A stretch of DNA of 64,000 bases from Rhodococcus sp. KRD162 (GTDB taxonomy: Bacteria > Actinomycetota > Actinomycetes > Mycobacteriales > Mycobacteriaceae). Under the pieces are notes generated by a model. It saw only the letters and a program-made list of their open reading frames with translations, was not told where the DNA came from and did no database searches. Both the position numbers and the translations under genes were made by a program. Below, one piece after another: positions 1-13,549 of this stretch. Within the stretch, counting starts at the first letter, position 1. Every line of letters begins with the position of its first letter. The stretch spans positions 647,561 through 711,560 of the forward strand of contig NZ_JABFAU010000003.1 of NCBI RefSeq assembly GCF_017168335.1, read 5' to 3'.

Positions 1-50
1 GACACGGCACCGATGCGATGTTCATGGCGGCGCTGCGTAAGCCACTGTGA
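1..50 (+). CDS. rsmB: 16S rRNA (cytosine-C5) methyltransferase RsmB, C-terminal end only
   Basis: Only the last 15 codons and the TGA stop at 48-50 are inside the window. The frame reads HGTDAMFMAALRKPL, which is the usual C-terminus of the Fmu/Sun/RsmB rRNA methyltransferase in Rhodococcus and Mycobacterium (the HGTDAMF motif). In M. tuberculosis the homologue (fmu) lies directly before rpe, as here apart from the inserted small minus-strand gene. The assignment rests on this short peptide plus synteny. Confidence 0.7.
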   Translation, partial: HGTDAMFMAALRKPL

Positions 51-440
51 TCAGTTGCCGGCCAGGAACGTCTCGGCCAGCTTCTTCGGGGCATAGACCA
101 GCCACCCGTCGATGATCAGTTCGCGCAGTTCGTAGTCCTCGGTGTTCTCGAGGTCGACCAGCACAGCCGCGAACCCGTCGAAGTGCGAGATGCTGAAGCA
201 TGCGCGAGGGTGTGCAGCGAGAATGGCCTCTTTTTCGTGCAGGTCGGCGGTGCGCACGGCAAGAATCGGCCCGCTGGGCGCAGTGGCGTCGCCGAATCGC
301 TTCAGATCGGCTTTGCTGAACGGACGAATCCACGTGAACACGCTCTTGCCCACGGCCCAGGTCGGATGCCCGTACCGGACTCCTTCGGTGACCTCGGGCA
401 GTGCGGCGATCATCGCCGTCGCGGAGTCGATGGTGGCCAT
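51..440 (-). CDS. MmcQ/YjbR family protein
   Basis: A 129-residue protein with the MmcQ/YjbR-like fold pattern: an N-terminal helix, then the conserved run [20 protein letters not shown], a central RFG element, and a C-terminal part ending [18 protein letters not shown]. The family is often called a DNA-binding protein, but its biochemical function is not established. Its stop codon abuts the rsmB stop (convergent genes). The ATG at 440 gives the usual family length. It is divergent from rpe with about 36 bp between the starts, so both promoters must lie in or next to that short gap. Confidence 0.8.
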   Translation of the reverse strand: MATIDSATAMIAALPEVTEGVRYGHPTWAVGKSVFTWIRPFSKADLKRFGDATAPSGPILAVRTADLHEKEAILAAHPRACFSISHFDGFAAVLVDLENTEDYELRELIIDGWLVYAPKKLAETFLAGN

Positions 441-476
441 GGGCGAACGATACCGGCTGGGCTAGGCTCGTCAATC

Positions 477-1151
477 GTGGTTTCCCCGATGATTGCCCCC
501 TCCATCCTGTCCGCCGATTTCGCCCGGCTCGCCGCCGAAGCCGAGGCCGTATCCGGGGCCGATTGGCTACATGTCGACGTCATGGACGCGCATTTCGTAC
601 CCAACCTCACCCTCGGGCTTCCGATCGTGGAAAGTCTGTTGAAGGCGACGAGCATTCCGCTCGATTGTCACCTGATGATCGAGGATCCGGCGCGTTGGGC
701 TCCGCCCTACGCCGAGGCGGGCGCGTACAACGTCACCTTCCACGCCGAGGCGAGCGACGACCCCTCCGCGGTGGCGCGCGACATCCGGGCCGCCGGTGGC
801 AAAGCGGGCCTGTCCGTCAAGCCCGGAACCCCCATCGAGCCGTACCTCGAGATCCTGCGCGACTTCGACACACTGCTGGTGATGAGTGTGGAACCGGGAT
901 TCGGCGGGCAGTCGTTCATGCCCGAGGTGCTCTCGAAAGCCGCGGCGGTTCGGAAATTGGTCGACTCCGGTGATCTGCGATTGGTGATCGAAATAGACGG
1001 GGGCATCAACTCCGACACGATCGAGCAAGCCGCGGAGGCAGGCATCGATTGCTTCGTCGCAGGATCGGCCGTCTACAACACCGACGACCCGGCCGCTGCC
1101 GTGCGCGGTCTGCGTGCCCGAGCCGCCCGCGCCTCGCACCACCTGTCGTAG
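477..1151 (+). CDS. rpe: Ribulose-phosphate 3-epimerase
   Basis: Interconverts D-ribulose 5-phosphate and D-xylulose 5-phosphate in the pentose phosphate pathway. The 224-residue protein begins [15 protein letters not shown] and has the TIM-barrel signatures [17 protein letters not shown] (metal-binding His/Asp), DCHLMIEDP, and [15 protein letters not shown]. The GTG at 477 is chosen because it sits a few residues before the conserved [11 protein letters not shown]; the open frame reaches further upstream without homology. It opens the riboflavin-gene cluster: ribulose 5-phosphate is also the substrate for the RibB activity encoded downstream. The stop overlaps the ribD GTG by 1 nt, indicating translational coupling. 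Confidence 0.95.
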   Translation: MVSPMIAPSILSADFARLAAEAEAVSGADWLHVDVMDAHFVPNLTLGLPIVESLLKATSIPLDCHLMIEDPARWAPPYAEAGAYNVTFHAEASDDPSAVARDIRAAGGKAGLSVKPGTPIEPYLEILRDFDTLLVMSVEPGFGGQSFMPEVLSKAAAVRKLVDSGDLRLVIEIDGGINSDTIEQAAEAGIDCFVAGSAVYNTDDPAAAVRGLRARAARASHHLS

Positions 1152-2179
1152 TGGTTGCTCCGGGCGCCGTCTCGATCGCGGAGGCCATGGCCCTCGCCGT
1201 CGACGCATCCGAGACGGCCCGGGGAATCAGCAGCCCCAATCCCGCCGTCGGTGCGGTGATTCTCGACATCGACGGCACCGTCGTCGGCATCGGGTCGACG
1301 CGGCCGCCCGGCGGGCCTCACGCCGAGGTGGTCGCCCTGGCCGAGGCCGGGGATCGGGCCCGGGGCGGTACGGCGGTGGTGACGCTGGAGCCGTGCAACC
1401 ACACCGGCCGCACCGGACCGTGCTCGAAGGCCCTGATCGACGCAGGCATCGTCGCGGTCGTGCACGCCGTCGCCGATCCGAATCCACTCGCGTCCGGCGG
1501 CGCAGAGACCCTGCGCGCCGCGGGCGTTCGCGTCGAACAGGGAATCGGTGAACGTGAGGTGCGCCAGGGTCCGCTGCGAGCCTGGTTGCACAAGCAGCGC
1601 ACCGGGAGGCCGCACGTGACGTGGAAGTACGCCGCAACCCTCGACGGGCGCAGCGCCGCAGCAGATGGAACCAGCCAGTGGATCACCGGACCACAGGCGC
1701 GAGAGCACGTGCACACCGAGCGGGCCAAGCTCGACGCGATAGTCGTCGGCACCGGAACAGTCCTGGCGGACGACCCGCGGCTGACCGCACGCCAGCCCGA
1801 CGGCACCCTTGCTCCGCATCAGCCCGTGCGAGTCGTCGTGGGCTCGAGACCGACGCCCTCGACGGCGAGAATTCGTAATGCCGATGCGCGCACGATGTTC
1901 CTCGACACGCACGATCCGCTGGCGGTGATCGATGCGCTGGACGAGTACACCGACATCCAGATCGAAGGTGGTCCCACCTTGGCCGGCGCGTTCCTCGCTG
2001 CCGGGGTGGTGGATCGCGTCGTGGCCTACCTCGCCCCGGCCGTGTTGGGCAGCGGATCTGCAGCGGTGGAGAATGCGGGCATCGGAACAATTGCCGACGC
2101 AATTCGGTTTCGCACGGAAACAGTGACCATGATCGGCAACGACATCCTGATCGGCGTCGTGCCCGAAGGAGCGAAGTAG
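1151..2179 (+). CDS. ribD: Bifunctional riboflavin deaminase/reductase RibD
   Basis: Catalyses steps 2 and 3 of riboflavin synthesis: deamination of the pyrimidine intermediate, then NADPH-dependent reduction of the ribosyl side chain. The N-terminal deaminase domain shows SSPNPAVGAV, the zinc ligand/catalytic pair HAE (His57, Glu59) and the PCNHTGRTGPC zinc motif (Cys82, Cys91). The C-terminal reductase domain carries RPHVTWKYAATLDGRSA, SQWITG and EGGPTLAGAFL. At 342 residues it is a normal full-length bifunctional enzyme. The GTG at 1151 overlaps the rpe stop. In M. tuberculosis a drug exporter/lipoprotein pair (Rv1410c-lprG) is inserted after ribG; here ribC follows directly. Confidence 0.95.
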   Translation: MVAPGAVSIAEAMALAVDASETARGISSPNPAVGAVILDIDGTVVGIGSTRPPGGPHAEVVALAEAGDRARGGTAVVTLEPCNHTGRTGPCSKALIDAGIVAVVHAVADPNPLASGGAETLRAAGVRVEQGIGEREVRQGPLRAWLHKQRTGRPHVTWKYAATLDGRSAAADGTSQWITGPQAREHVHTERAKLDAIVVGTGTVLADDPRLTARQPDGTLAPHQPVRVVVGSRPTPSTARIRNADARTMFLDTHDPLAVIDALDEYTDIQIEGGPTLAGAFLAAGVVDRVVAYLAPAVLGSGSAAVENAGIGTIADAIRFRTETVTMIGNDILIGVVPEGAK

Positions 2180-2791
2180 ATGTTCACCGGAATTGTCGAA
2201 GAACTCGGCGAGATCCTCGCGAAGGACGACTTGTCCGACGCTGCTCGCTTCACCGTCCGCGGCCCGGTGGTGACCTCGGACGCGGGCCACGGCGACTCCA
2301 TCGCGGTCAACGGAGTCTGCCTCACCGTCGTCGAGGTGCTCGCCGACGGCGGTTTCACCGCCGACGTGATGCAGGAGACCCTCGACCGATCGTCGCTCGG
2401 AGCCCTGAGCGTGGGCAGCCGCGTCAACCTCGAACGTGCAGCCGCACTGGGCAGCAGACTCGGCGGGCACCTCGTGCAGGGCCACGTCGATGGCACCGGA
2501 ACCATCCTCGGCCGCTCGCCGTCCGAGAACTGGACCGTGGTGCGTGTCGGCATGCCCACCTCGGTCGCGCGCTACGTGGTGGAGAAGGGCTCGATCACGG
2601 TGGACGGCGTCTCGCTCACCGTGTCCGGATTGGGCGTCGACGACGGCTCGCACTGGTTCGAGATCTCCCTGATTCCCACCACCTTGGACCTGACCACCCT
2701 CGGCAGGGCGGAGGTCGGTTCGCCGGTCAACCTCGAAGTCGACGTGATCGCCAAGTACGTGGAGCGGCTGCAGACGATCGACGCACAGTAA
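2180..2791 (+). CDS. ribC: Riboflavin synthase, alpha subunit
   Basis: Dismutates two 6,7-dimethyl-8-ribityllumazines to riboflavin and the pyrimidinedione. The protein (203 residues) starts with the invariant MFTGIVEELG and contains two lumazine-binding repeats, one with HGDSIAVNGVCLTVVE and the second with KGSITVDGVSLTVSG, each followed by a Gly-His-rich strand (GGHLVQGHVDG in the first). The ATG follows the ribD stop with no gap, so it is co-transcribed. The symbol ribE is used in other naming schemes. Confidence 0.96.
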   Translation: MFTGIVEELGEILAKDDLSDAARFTVRGPVVTSDAGHGDSIAVNGVCLTVVEVLADGGFTADVMQETLDRSSLGALSVGSRVNLERAAALGSRLGGHLVQGHVDGTGTILGRSPSENWTVVRVGMPTSVARYVVEKGSITVDGVSLTVSGLGVDDGSHWFEISLIPTTLDLTTLGRAEVGSPVNLEVDVIAKYVERLQTIDAQ

Positions 2792-2875
2792 GTACTGTTG
2801 AGGTGCACGCCGTGAGCGATGCACGGAGAATTCCAGGGCGCTGAGCCAGGCCCGAGACGTATGGAGCGCACTTTC

Positions 2876-5126
<2,251 letters not shown>

Positions 5127-5198
5127 CGTCCTCGGGTCGGCACGGCAGCTGAGCTGCGGATGCGGAGAACGTCGGACCCGACGGCTAACGTGGAACCC

Positions 5199-7289
5199 GT
5201 GTCCGACCCCGCTACCTACCGCCCGGCCACCGGAACCATCCCGGTGGAGCCGGGGGTGTACAAATTTCGTGATCAGCACGGTCGCGTCGTCTACGTAGGA
5301 AAGGCCAAAAGCCTGCGCAGTCGGCTCAATTCCTACTTCGCCGACGTCGCCTCGTTACATCCCCGCACACGCCAGATGGTGACCACCGCGGCGTCCGTCG
5401 AATGGACGGTGGTCACCACCGAGGTCGAAGCACTGCAGCTCGAATACAACTGGATCAAGGAGTTCGATCCTCGGTTCAATGTTCGGTATCGCGACGACAA
5501 GAGCTACCCGATGCTCGCGGTGACGATGAACGAGGAGTTCCCGCGGCTGTTCGTCTACCGAGGGCCCCGGCGCAAGGGTGTGCGGTACTTCGGTCCGTAC
5601 GCACATGCCTGGGCGATTCGCGAGACGCTGGATCTGTTGCTCCGGGTGTTTCCTGCGCGGACCTGTTCGACCGGAGTGTTCAAGCGACACAATCAGATCG
5701 GTCGTCCCTGCCTGCTGGGCTACATCGACAAGTGTTCGGCTCCGTGCGTCGGTCGGGTCAGCCCCGAGGAGCACCGCGCCACCGTCGAGGACTTCTGTGA
5801 TTTCTTGGCAGGCAAGACCGACAAGCTCGTCCGGCAGCTCGAGAAGAAGATGCAAGCGGCGTCCGAGGATCTGGATTTCGAGACCGCCGCCCGACTGCGC
5901 GACGACGTCGGAGCACTACGCCGAGCGTTGGAGAAGCAGGCGGTGGTGTTGGGGGACGGCACCGATGCCGATCTCGTCGCCTTCGCCACCGATGCCCTCG
6001 AAGCCGCTGTGCAGGTCTTCCACGTCCGCGGAGGCCGCGTGCGAGGTCAACGCGGCTGGGTGGTGGAAAAGGCAGGTGAGGTGATCGAGCGGCAGGACGA
6101 GGCCGATCTGCCGGCCCTCGTCGAACAGTTCCTCACTCAGTTCTACGGCGAGCAGGCCGCGCTGACGGCACAGGCACCGAGCGGTGATGACGGTGGATCC
6201 AATGCCGTTCCGCGCGAGGTACTGGTGCCGGTGCTACCGGACAATGCCGACGAGGTCCAGCAGTGGCTCAGTGAACTTCGGGGGTCGAACGTCACGGTGC
6301 GCGTTCCCCAGCGCGGCGACAAGAAGGCGTTGGCGGAAACCGTCGAGCGCAATGCCAAGGAGGCCCTGCAGCAGCACAAGCTCAAGCGGGCAGGCGATTT
6401 CACGTCGAGATCTGCCGCGCTGCAGGGCATTCAGGAAGCTCTCGATCTGGATTCGGCACCGCTGCGCATCGAGTGCATCGACATCTCACACGTGCAGGGA
6501 ACCGACGTGGTCGCGTCGCTGGTCGTCTTCGAGGACGGATTGCCTCGCAAGAGCGACTACCGGCACTACGCGATCAAGGAGGCGGCCGGCGACGGACATT
6601 CGGACGACGTCGCCAGCATCGCCGAGGTGACTCGTCGCCGGTTCCTACGACACTCGGCCGACGGATCGGCCGGAGGAAGCGGTGGCGACCTCGCACCGGA
6701 GGCCGCGCTGGATCCGCAGACCGGCCGACCGCGAAAATTCGCCTACCCACCCAACCTGTTCGTCGTGGACGGCGGTGCACCTCAGGTCGCCGCCGCTGCC
6801 GCGGTGCTCGACGAACTCGGAGTGACCGACGTGGCGGTGGTCGGTCTTGCAAAACGGCTCGAAGAGGTGTGGGTACCGGGGGAGGAGGATCCGGTTATTC
6901 TGCCGCGCACGAGCGAGTCGCTGTATCTGCTGCAGCGTGTCCGCGACGAAGCACACCGGTTCGCGATCACGTTCCATCGCAGTAAGCGCTCGCGGCGGAT
7001 GACGGCATCGGCACTGGATTCGGTTCGCGGACTCGGTGAGTCGCGTCGAACGGCCCTGGTCGCACATTTCGGCTCGGTCGCCAATCTCAAACGTGCGACG
7101 GTCGCGGAGATCGTCGAGGTACCGGGAATCGGCGAGACCACGGCCAAGTCGGTGCTGGCCGCGCTCGGTTCCGACACGGACGACGCCGATGTAGGCGATG
7201 ATGACAGCGCAACGTCAACGACATCGGGCGAGAACACGACGGAACATGCGATTGCACCGCGTGTGGAATCGGCGGGACAGGCTTCGTAG
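5199..7289 (+). CDS. uvrC: UvrABC excinuclease subunit C
   Basis: Makes both incisions in nucleotide excision repair. The order of domains is GIY-YIG nuclease at residues 14-90 ([23 protein letters not shown]), a cysteine cluster [20 protein letters not shown], a UVR UvrB-binding helix pair near residue 210-250, the RNase H-like endonuclease domain ([22 protein letters not shown], and VVDGGAPQV), and a C-terminal double helix-hairpin-helix ([28 protein letters not shown]). Length from the GTG at 5199 is 696. I chose this start because homologues begin near SDPATYRP; the earlier ATG at 5160 would add an unrelated extension. The last ~25 residues are acidic and low complexity. Confidence 0.96.
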   Translation: MSDPATYRPATGTIPVEPGVYKFRDQHGRVVYVGKAKSLRSRLNSYFADVASLHPRTRQMVTTAASVEWTVVTTEVEALQLEYNWIKEFDPRFNVRYRDDKSYPMLAVTMNEEFPRLFVYRGPRRKGVRYFGPYAHAWAIRETLDLLLRVFPARTCSTGVFKRHNQIGRPCLLGYIDKCSAPCVGRVSPEEHRATVEDFCDFLAGKTDKLVRQLEKKMQAASEDLDFETAARLRDDVGALRRALEKQAVVLGDGTDADLVAFATDALEAAVQVFHVRGGRVRGQRGWVVEKAGEVIERQDEADLPALVEQFLTQFYGEQAALTAQAPSGDDGGSNAVPREVLVPVLPDNADEVQQWLSELRGSNVTVRVPQRGDKKALAETVERNAKEALQQHKLKRAGDFTSRSAALQGIQEALDLDSAPLRIECIDISHVQGTDVVASLVVFEDGLPRKSDYRHYAIKEAAGDGHSDDVASIAEVTRRRFLRHSADGSAGGSGGDLAPEAALDPQTGRPRKFAYPPNLFVVDGGAPQVAAAAAVLDELGVTDVAVVGLAKRLEEVWVPGEEDPVILPRTSESLYLLQRVRDEAHRFAITFHRSKRSRRMTASALDSVRGLGESRRTALVAHFGSVANLKRATVAEIVEVPGIGETTAKSVLAALGSDTDDADVGDDDSATSTTSGENTTEHAIAPRVESAGQAS

Positions 7290-8239
7290 TGAGCGAACAC
7301 CAGACACAGAGACATCCACCGTCCGAGGAGCGCGTCGAGCTGCTCGCGCAGGATCGGTCGCGGCACGACGGGATAGAGGTGGCACTGGTCACCGGAGTCT
7401 CCGGTGCCGGGCTGCGCACCGCAGCGAAGATTCTCGAAGACCTCGGGTGGTACGTCGCCGACAACCTACCCCCCGAGCTCATCTCCAAGATGGTCGATCT
7501 CGGACTGGAATCCAAACCGCGAATCGAAAGACTCGCCCTGGTGATGGACGTCCGAAGCAGACTGTTCACCGGGGATCTGGGCTGGGTGGTGCGCGAGCTC
7601 GATTCCAAGGGCGTGCGCAACCGAGTGCTGTTCCTCGACGCATCCGATGCCGTCCTCATCCGCAGGTTCGAATCCAACCGGCGCAGCCACCCACTGCAGA
7701 ACGACGGTCAGGACGCCACGCTGACCGAGGGCATCACCGCCGAACGGTTGCGGCTCTCTGCGGTCAAGGCGGCGGCGGATCTCACGGTGGACACCACGTC
7801 GCTGTCGGTCCATCAGTTGCGTCGCAAGATCGAGACCGTCTTCGGTGACGGCGGCGTTACCGGTGTCGGTGTCACCGTGCAGTCGTTCGGGTTCAAATAC
7901 GGCCTACCGATGGACGCCGATCTGGTCTGCGACGTCAGATTTCTGCCCAATCCGCACTGGGTACCCGAGCTCCGAGAACACACCGGCCAGGACGCGGACG
8001 TCCGTGACTACGTCCTGGGGCAGGACGGTGCCCGGGACTATCTGCAGACGTACACCCACCTGTTGAATCTGACGATCGAAGGATACGTGCGGGAAGGCAA
8101 GAGATACATGACGGTCGCCGTCGGTTGCACCGGAGGCAAGCATCGAAGTGTCGCCATGACCGAGGCCTTGGCCGGCATTCTCGCCGAACAGGGTGACGTG
8201 TCGGTCCGAGTGCTGCATCGCGATTTGGGTCGCGAATGA
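7289..8239 (+). CDS. rapZ: RapZ/YvcJ-family nucleotide-binding protein
   Basis: A 316-residue P-loop protein with the family Walker A VTGVSGAGLRTAAK (near residue 30), the DLGWYVADNLPPELI motif, DASDAVLIRRFESNRRSHPL, a FKYGLPMDADLV motif and the C-terminal GCTGGKHRSVAMTE. In E. coli the homologue is an RNase adaptor controlling amino-sugar synthesis; in Gram-positives the role is less clear. The GTG overlaps the last base of uvrC, and its stop overlaps the yvcK ATG, so rapZ-yvcK-whiA form the conserved actinobacterial and firmicute trio. The residue usually written Lys in the P-loop is Arg here (GAGLR), as in other actinobacterial members. Confidence 0.93.
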   Translation: MSEHQTQRHPPSEERVELLAQDRSRHDGIEVALVTGVSGAGLRTAAKILEDLGWYVADNLPPELISKMVDLGLESKPRIERLALVMDVRSRLFTGDLGWVVRELDSKGVRNRVLFLDASDAVLIRRFESNRRSHPLQNDGQDATLTEGITAERLRLSAVKAAADLTVDTTSLSVHQLRRKIETVFGDGGVTGVGVTVQSFGFKYGLPMDADLVCDVRFLPNPHWVPELREHTGQDADVRDYVLGQDGARDYLQTYTHLLNLTIEGYVREGKRYMTVAVGCTGGKHRSVAMTEALAGILAEQGDVSVRVLHRDLGRE

Positions 8240-9261
8240 GCGAATTCGGTACCGAGGTGCTCGGATCGGGTCCGAACGTCGTCGCCCTCGGCGGTGGACA
8301 TGGTCTGTATGCCACCCTGTCGGCGGCCCGGCTTCTCGGACACGACGTCACGGCCATCGTCACGGTCGCGGACGACGGCGGGTCCTCGGGACGGCTACGG
8401 GCTGAACTCGGGGTCATTCCCCCCGGGGACCTGCGCATGGCGCTGGCTGCGCTGTCCAGCCCCGACGAGCGGACGCGATTGTGGACCGATGTCCTGCAGC
8501 ATCGGTTCGGTGGTACCGGCGCGTTGGCCGGACATTCCGTCGGTAACCTCATTCTGGCCGGGCTCACCGAGGTGCTGGGCGACCCCATCGCCGCCCTCGA
8601 CGAGATGGCGCGCACCCTCGGAATCGAGGGACGTGTGCTTCCGATGTCGCCGATCGCGCTCGACATCGAAGCGGACGTCTCGGGACTCGAGGACGATCCC
8701 CGCGTCAGCCGCGTCATCAGGGGACAGGTTGCCGTGGCCACGACTCCCGGCAAGGTTCGACGAGTGCGACTGCTGCCACCGGACCCGCCTGCCTGCCCGG
8801 AGGCGCTCGCCGCAATCGAGGCGGCCGACCTCGTGGTACTCGGGCCGGGCTCGTGGTTCTCGAGCGTGATTCCGCACGTGCTCGTGCCGGATCAACGGGC
8901 TGCGCTGGCTCGCACGTCCGCTCCGAAAGTGCTCGTGTTGAACCTGGCACCCGAACTGGGGGAGACCACCGGATTCTCCGCAGAGCGCCATGTCCACGTA
9001 CTCTCCCAACACGCACCTGATTTGGGAATCGACTACATCGTGGTCGATTCCGCCTCGGTCCCGGAAGGCAACAACCGCGAACATGTAGCGCGGGCTGCGG
9101 CTCGGCTCGGTGCCGAGGTCGTCTATGTCGACGTTGCCGAAAACGGCACTCACGCACATCATTACGGCAAGCTTGCTGCGGCTCTCGGCTCCATCGTGTC
9201 GTCCACCGGCGACACCGGGTCGGCTGCCGCACGCAGAGAGGGGATCACTTCGTGGCCATGA
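8236..9261 (+). CDS. yvcK: YvcK/CofD-like gluconeogenesis factor
   Basis: A 341-residue member of the CofD/YvcK fold. The N-terminal nucleotide-sugar binding loop is [19 protein letters not shown] (about residues 15-35), followed by [14 protein letters not shown] and PPGDLRMAL; the [18 protein letters not shown] motif lies mid-protein. YvcK proteins bind UDP-sugars and in mycobacteria (CuvA) act in cell-wall synthesis and carbon use. Coupled by 4-nt ATGA overlaps to rapZ before and whiA after. Confidence 0.93.
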   Translation: MSEFGTEVLGSGPNVVALGGGHGLYATLSAARLLGHDVTAIVTVADDGGSSGRLRAELGVIPPGDLRMALAALSSPDERTRLWTDVLQHRFGGTGALAGHSVGNLILAGLTEVLGDPIAALDEMARTLGIEGRVLPMSPIALDIEADVSGLEDDPRVSRVIRGQVAVATTPGKVRRVRLLPPDPPACPEALAAIEAADLVVLGPGSWFSSVIPHVLVPDQRAALARTSAPKVLVLNLAPELGETTGFSAERHVHVLSQHAPDLGIDYIVVDSASVPEGNNREHVARAAARLGAEVVYVDVAENGTHAHHYGKLAAALGSIVSSTGDTGSAAARREGITSWP

Positions 9262-10235
9262 CAGCGGAGGTCAAGGACGAGCTGAGCAGGCTCACCGTCA
9301 GTCAGGTCAGTTGTCGCAAGGCCGAGGTGTCCGCGCTTCTGCGATTTGCCGGTGGACTCCACATCGTCGCCGGCCGAGTGGTAGTCGAGGCCGAGGTCGA
9401 TCTCGGGTCCATCGCACGACGCCTACGCCGAGAAATCTTCGAGCTGTACGGCTACTCCTCGGACGTGCACATGCTCGGCGCGGGCGGACTGCGCAAGACC
9501 TCGCGATACGTGGTCCGTGTCGCGAAGGACGGGGAGGCGCTGGCCCGCCAGACCGGCCTGCTGGACCTGCGTGGCCGTCCGGTTCGCGGGTTGCCCGCTC
9601 AGGTCGTCGGCGGCACCGTCGGAGACTCCGAGGCGGCCTGGCGCGGTGCGTTCCTGGCGCACGGCTCCCTCACCGAGCCCGGCCGATCCTCGGCGCTCGA
9701 GATCAGCTGCCCAGGGCCGGAAGCTGCGCTCGCCCTCGTCGGAGCCGCCCGGCGGCTCGGCGTGGCCGCAAAGGCTCGTGAGGTTCGCGGAACCGATCGG
9801 GTGGTCGTCCGGGACGGCGAGGCGATCGGCGCGCTGCTCACTCGGATGGGGGCACAGGACACCCGGCTCGTCTGGGAAGAGCGACGGATGCGGCGCGAGG
9901 TCAGAGCCACGGCGAACCGACTGGCCAATTTCGACGACGCCAACCTGCGCCGGTCGGCTCGCGCCGCCGTTGCCGCCGCGGCGCGCGTCGAGCGGGCACT
10001 GCACATCCTCGGCGACGACGTGCCCGATCATCTGGCCGCGGCCGGCTCGCTCCGCGTGCAGCATCGTCAGGCCTCACTCGAGGAACTCGGCCAGTTGGCC
10101 GATCCGCCGATGACCAAGGACGCGGTGGCAGGCAGAATCCGACGGCTGCTGTCCATGGCCGATCGCAAGGCCAAGGAAACCGGAATTCCGGACACCGAGT
10201 CCGCGGTCACGGCCGAGCTGCTCGACGAGGCGTGA
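9258..10235 (+). CDS. whiA: Sporulation/cell-division regulator WhiA
   Basis: A 325-residue DNA-binding protein with an N-terminal LAGLIDADG-like homing endonuclease-derived domain ([14 protein letters not shown] ... [14 protein letters not shown]) and a C-terminal helix-turn-helix ([30 protein letters not shown]). In Streptomyces it works with WhiB to activate division genes; in non-sporulating actinobacteria it is retained and linked to cell division. The ATG at 9258 is chosen from the ATGA overlap with yvcK and the conserved [11 protein letters not shown] start; a GTG at 9252 is in frame. It ends the trio; the next gene is separated by 121 bp. Confidence 0.95.
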   Translation: MTAEVKDELSRLTVSQVSCRKAEVSALLRFAGGLHIVAGRVVVEAEVDLGSIARRLRREIFELYGYSSDVHMLGAGGLRKTSRYVVRVAKDGEALARQTGLLDLRGRPVRGLPAQVVGGTVGDSEAAWRGAFLAHGSLTEPGRSSALEISCPGPEAALALVGAARRLGVAAKAREVRGTDRVVVRDGEAIGALLTRMGAQDTRLVWEERRMRREVRATANRLANFDDANLRRSARAAVAAAARVERALHILGDDVPDHLAAAGSLRVQHRQASLEELGQLADPPMTKDAVAGRIRRLLSMADRKAKETGIPDTESAVTAELLDEA

Positions 10236-11376
<1,141 letters not shown>

Positions 11377-11379
11377 CCG

Positions 11380-12591
11380 ATGGCTGTCAAGACACTGCAA
11401 GATCTGCTCGATACCGGTGTCGAAGGACGTGGCGTCCTCGTGCGATCGGACTTCAACGTCCCGCTCGAGGACGGCACGATCACCGATCCCGGCCGCATTC
11501 AGGCTTCGATTCCGACGCTGCAGGCGTTGGTCGAGGCCGGTGCCAAGGTCATCGTCACTGCGCACCTGGGAAGGCCCGAGGGCAAGCCCGATGCGAAGTA
11601 CAGTCTGGCTCCGGTCGCGGCCAAGCTCGGTGAGCTACTCGGACGCCACGTGCAACTCGCGGGCGACGTGGTGGGTCAGGACGCAGAGGCGCGGGCCGAA
11701 GGGCTGACCGACGGTGACGTGCTGCTGCTGGAGAACATCCGCTTCGATCCGCGCGAAACCAGCAAGGACGAGTCGGAGCGCGCGGCGTTGGCTCGCGAAC
11801 TCGTCGCGTTGGCCGGGGACGACGCGGCCTTCGTCTCCGACGGATTCGGCGTCGTGCACCGCAAGCAGGCGTCGGTCTACGACGTGGCCACGTTGCTGCC
11901 GCACTACGCAGGCACGCTCGTCGCGGCCGAGGTGGAGGTCCTGGCCAAGCTGACCGAGGATGCGACGCGTCCGTATGCGGTGGTGCTCGGCGGCTCCAAG
12001 GTCTCGGACAAGCTCGGTGTCATCGAGGCGTTGGCCCCCAAGGTCGACACCCTCGTCATCGGCGGCGGTATGGCATTCACTTTCCTTGCAGCACAGGGCT
12101 ATTCGGTAGGAAGCTCGCTGTTGCAGGAAGATCAGATCAGCGTCTGCAAGGACCTGCTCGAGCGCTTTGGTGACGTCATCCACCTTCCGGTCGACATCGT
12201 CGTCGGGGACAAGTTCGCTGCCGATGCCGAGGCGAAGACCGTGAAGGCCTCCGAGATTCCGGACGGCTGGATGGGACTGGACATCGGCCCGGACTCGGTC
12301 AGTCGTTTCGCCGTCGTGCTCTCGAACGCCAAGACCGTCTTCTGGAACGGCCCGGCAGGGGTGTTCGAGTTCGACAAGTTCTCGGCCGGTACCAAGGGCA
12401 TCGCGGAGGCGATCATCGGAGCCACCGAGAAGGGTGCATTCAGTGTGGTCGGCGGCGGTGACTCCGCGGCAGCGGTCCGCACCCTCGGACTGCCCGACGA
12501 CGGTTTCTCGCACATCTCCACCGGCGGCGGTGCTTCCCTCGAATACCTCGAGGGCAAGCAGCTGCCCGGTCTATCCGTCCTGGAGGCGTAA
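11380..12591 (+). CDS. pgk: Phosphoglycerate kinase
   Basis: Transfers phosphate from 1,3-bisphosphoglycerate to ADP. The 403-residue, two-domain kinase shows [11 protein letters not shown] and the substrate-binding HLGRPEG in the N-terminal domain, [17 protein letters not shown] at the domain junction, and [17 protein letters not shown] plus GGGDSAAAV in the nucleotide domain. The 3-nt gap from gap and to tpiA indicates one transcript. Confidence 0.97.
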   Translation: MAVKTLQDLLDTGVEGRGVLVRSDFNVPLEDGTITDPGRIQASIPTLQALVEAGAKVIVTAHLGRPEGKPDAKYSLAPVAAKLGELLGRHVQLAGDVVGQDAEARAEGLTDGDVLLLENIRFDPRETSKDESERAALARELVALAGDDAAFVSDGFGVVHRKQASVYDVATLLPHYAGTLVAAEVEVLAKLTEDATRPYAVVLGGSKVSDKLGVIEALAPKVDTLVIGGGMAFTFLAAQGYSVGSSLLQEDQISVCKDLLERFGDVIHLPVDIVVGDKFAADAEAKTVKASEIPDGWMGLDIGPDSVSRFAVVLSNAKTVFWNGPAGVFEFDKFSAGTKGIAEAIIGATEKGAFSVVGGGDSAAAVRTLGLPDDGFSHISTGGGASLEYLEGKQLPGLSVLEA

Positions 12592-12594
12592 CGC

Positions 12595-13380
12595 ATGGCA
12601 CGCAAGCCGCTCATCGCGGGCAACTGGAAGATGAACCTCAACCACCTCGAGGCCATCTCGCTGGTGCAGAAGATCGCGTTCTCACTGCCCGAGAAGTACT
12701 TCGACAAGGTCGACGTGACGGTGATTCCGCCGTTCACCGACATTCGTAGTGTGCAGACTCTCGTCGAGGGCGACAAGCTCCTGCTGACCTACGGCGCACA
12801 GGACGTCTCGGCGGAGGACAAGGGTGCCTTCACCGGCGAGATCAGCGGTTCGATGCTCGCCAAGCTGGGATGCACCTTCGTCGTCGTCGGTCATTCCGAA
12901 CGTCGGACGTTGCACAGCGAGGACGACGCCGTCGTACTGGCCAAGACGAAGGCGGCCCTGAAGAACGGCCTGACTCCGATCGTCTGCATCGGCGAGGGCC
13001 TCAACATCCGTGAGGCGGGCGAGCACGTGGCCTACAACGTGGCCCAGCTTCGGGGATCGCTCGACGGACTGTCGGCCGAGGACATCTCCAAGGTCGTCAT
13101 CGCGTACGAGCCGGTGTGGGCAATCGGCACCGGCCGGGTGGCCTCGGCCTCGGACGCGCAGGAAGTGTGCGGTGCCATCCGTGAGGAACTGAAGTCGCTG
13201 TCCTCGGACTCGGTGGCGGCGGGCGTTCGGGTGCTCTACGGAGGCTCGGTCAACGCCAAGAACGTCGGCGAGATCGTCGGCCAGCCCGATGTCGACGGTG
13301 CACTGGTCGGTGGAGCCTCGCTGAAGGCCGACGAGTTCGCCACACTGTCTGCCATCGCAGCAGGCGGACCACTGCCCTGA
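12595..13380 (+). CDS. tpiA: Triose-phosphate isomerase
   Basis: Interconverts dihydroxyacetone phosphate and glyceraldehyde 3-phosphate. The 261-residue TIM barrel has the substrate Lys in [10 protein letters not shown], the electrophilic His in [11 protein letters not shown], the catalytic Glu in [17 protein letters not shown] (flexible loop 6) and the phosphate-binding [11 protein letters not shown]. Third gene of the glycolytic operon. The last six codons and stop lie in the first copy of an 18-bp tandem duplication (13369-13404), so the 3' end has been altered by a small duplication outside the coding frame. Confidence 0.97.
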   Translation: MARKPLIAGNWKMNLNHLEAISLVQKIAFSLPEKYFDKVDVTVIPPFTDIRSVQTLVEGDKLLLTYGAQDVSAEDKGAFTGEISGSMLAKLGCTFVVVGHSERRTLHSEDDAVVLAKTKAALKNGLTPIVCIGEGLNIREAGEHVAYNVAQLRGSLDGLSAEDISKVVIAYEPVWAIGTGRVASASDAQEVCGAIREELKSLSSDSVAAGVRVLYGGSVNAKNVGEIVGQPDVDGALVGGASLKADEFATLSAIAAGGPLP

Positions 13381-13404
13381 TCGTGGCCACTGCCCTGATC
13401 GTGG
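13369..13404. repeat. 18-bp perfect tandem duplication spanning the tpiA stop
   Basis: CCACTGCCCTGATCGTGG occurs at 13369-13386 and again immediately at 13387-13404. The first copy holds the tpiA stop codon (13378-13380). A direct duplication of this kind is best explained by replication slippage; it does not change the protein. Confidence 0.9.
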
Positions 13405-13459
13405 ACATGCACTGATAATCGCGCCGATCGCTGTGTCGGCTCATTGGTGATGCTGCACA

Positions 13460-13506
13460 GAACTGCTTCGGACATCCCGCGGACGGCGGGGTGTCCGAAG
13501 CAGTTC
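13460..13506 (+). terminator. Long hairpin between tpiA and secG
   Basis: A 21-bp stem (13460-13480 with 13486-13506, one G-T wobble) closes a 5-nt loop. The outer 15 bp are perfect. There is no clear T tract after it. It lies 80 nt after the tpiA stop and 44 nt before secG, so it most likely terminates or processes the glycolytic transcript and separates secG from it. Confidence 0.75.
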
Positions 13507-13549
13507 GTGGGGGCAGGTAGGCTGCTGGAGGCATCGAATCGAGTTTGAG

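Noticed and set aside
2792-2875. FMN riboswitch before ribBA
   Set aside because: Only 84 bp, with none of the conserved FMN aptamer elements.
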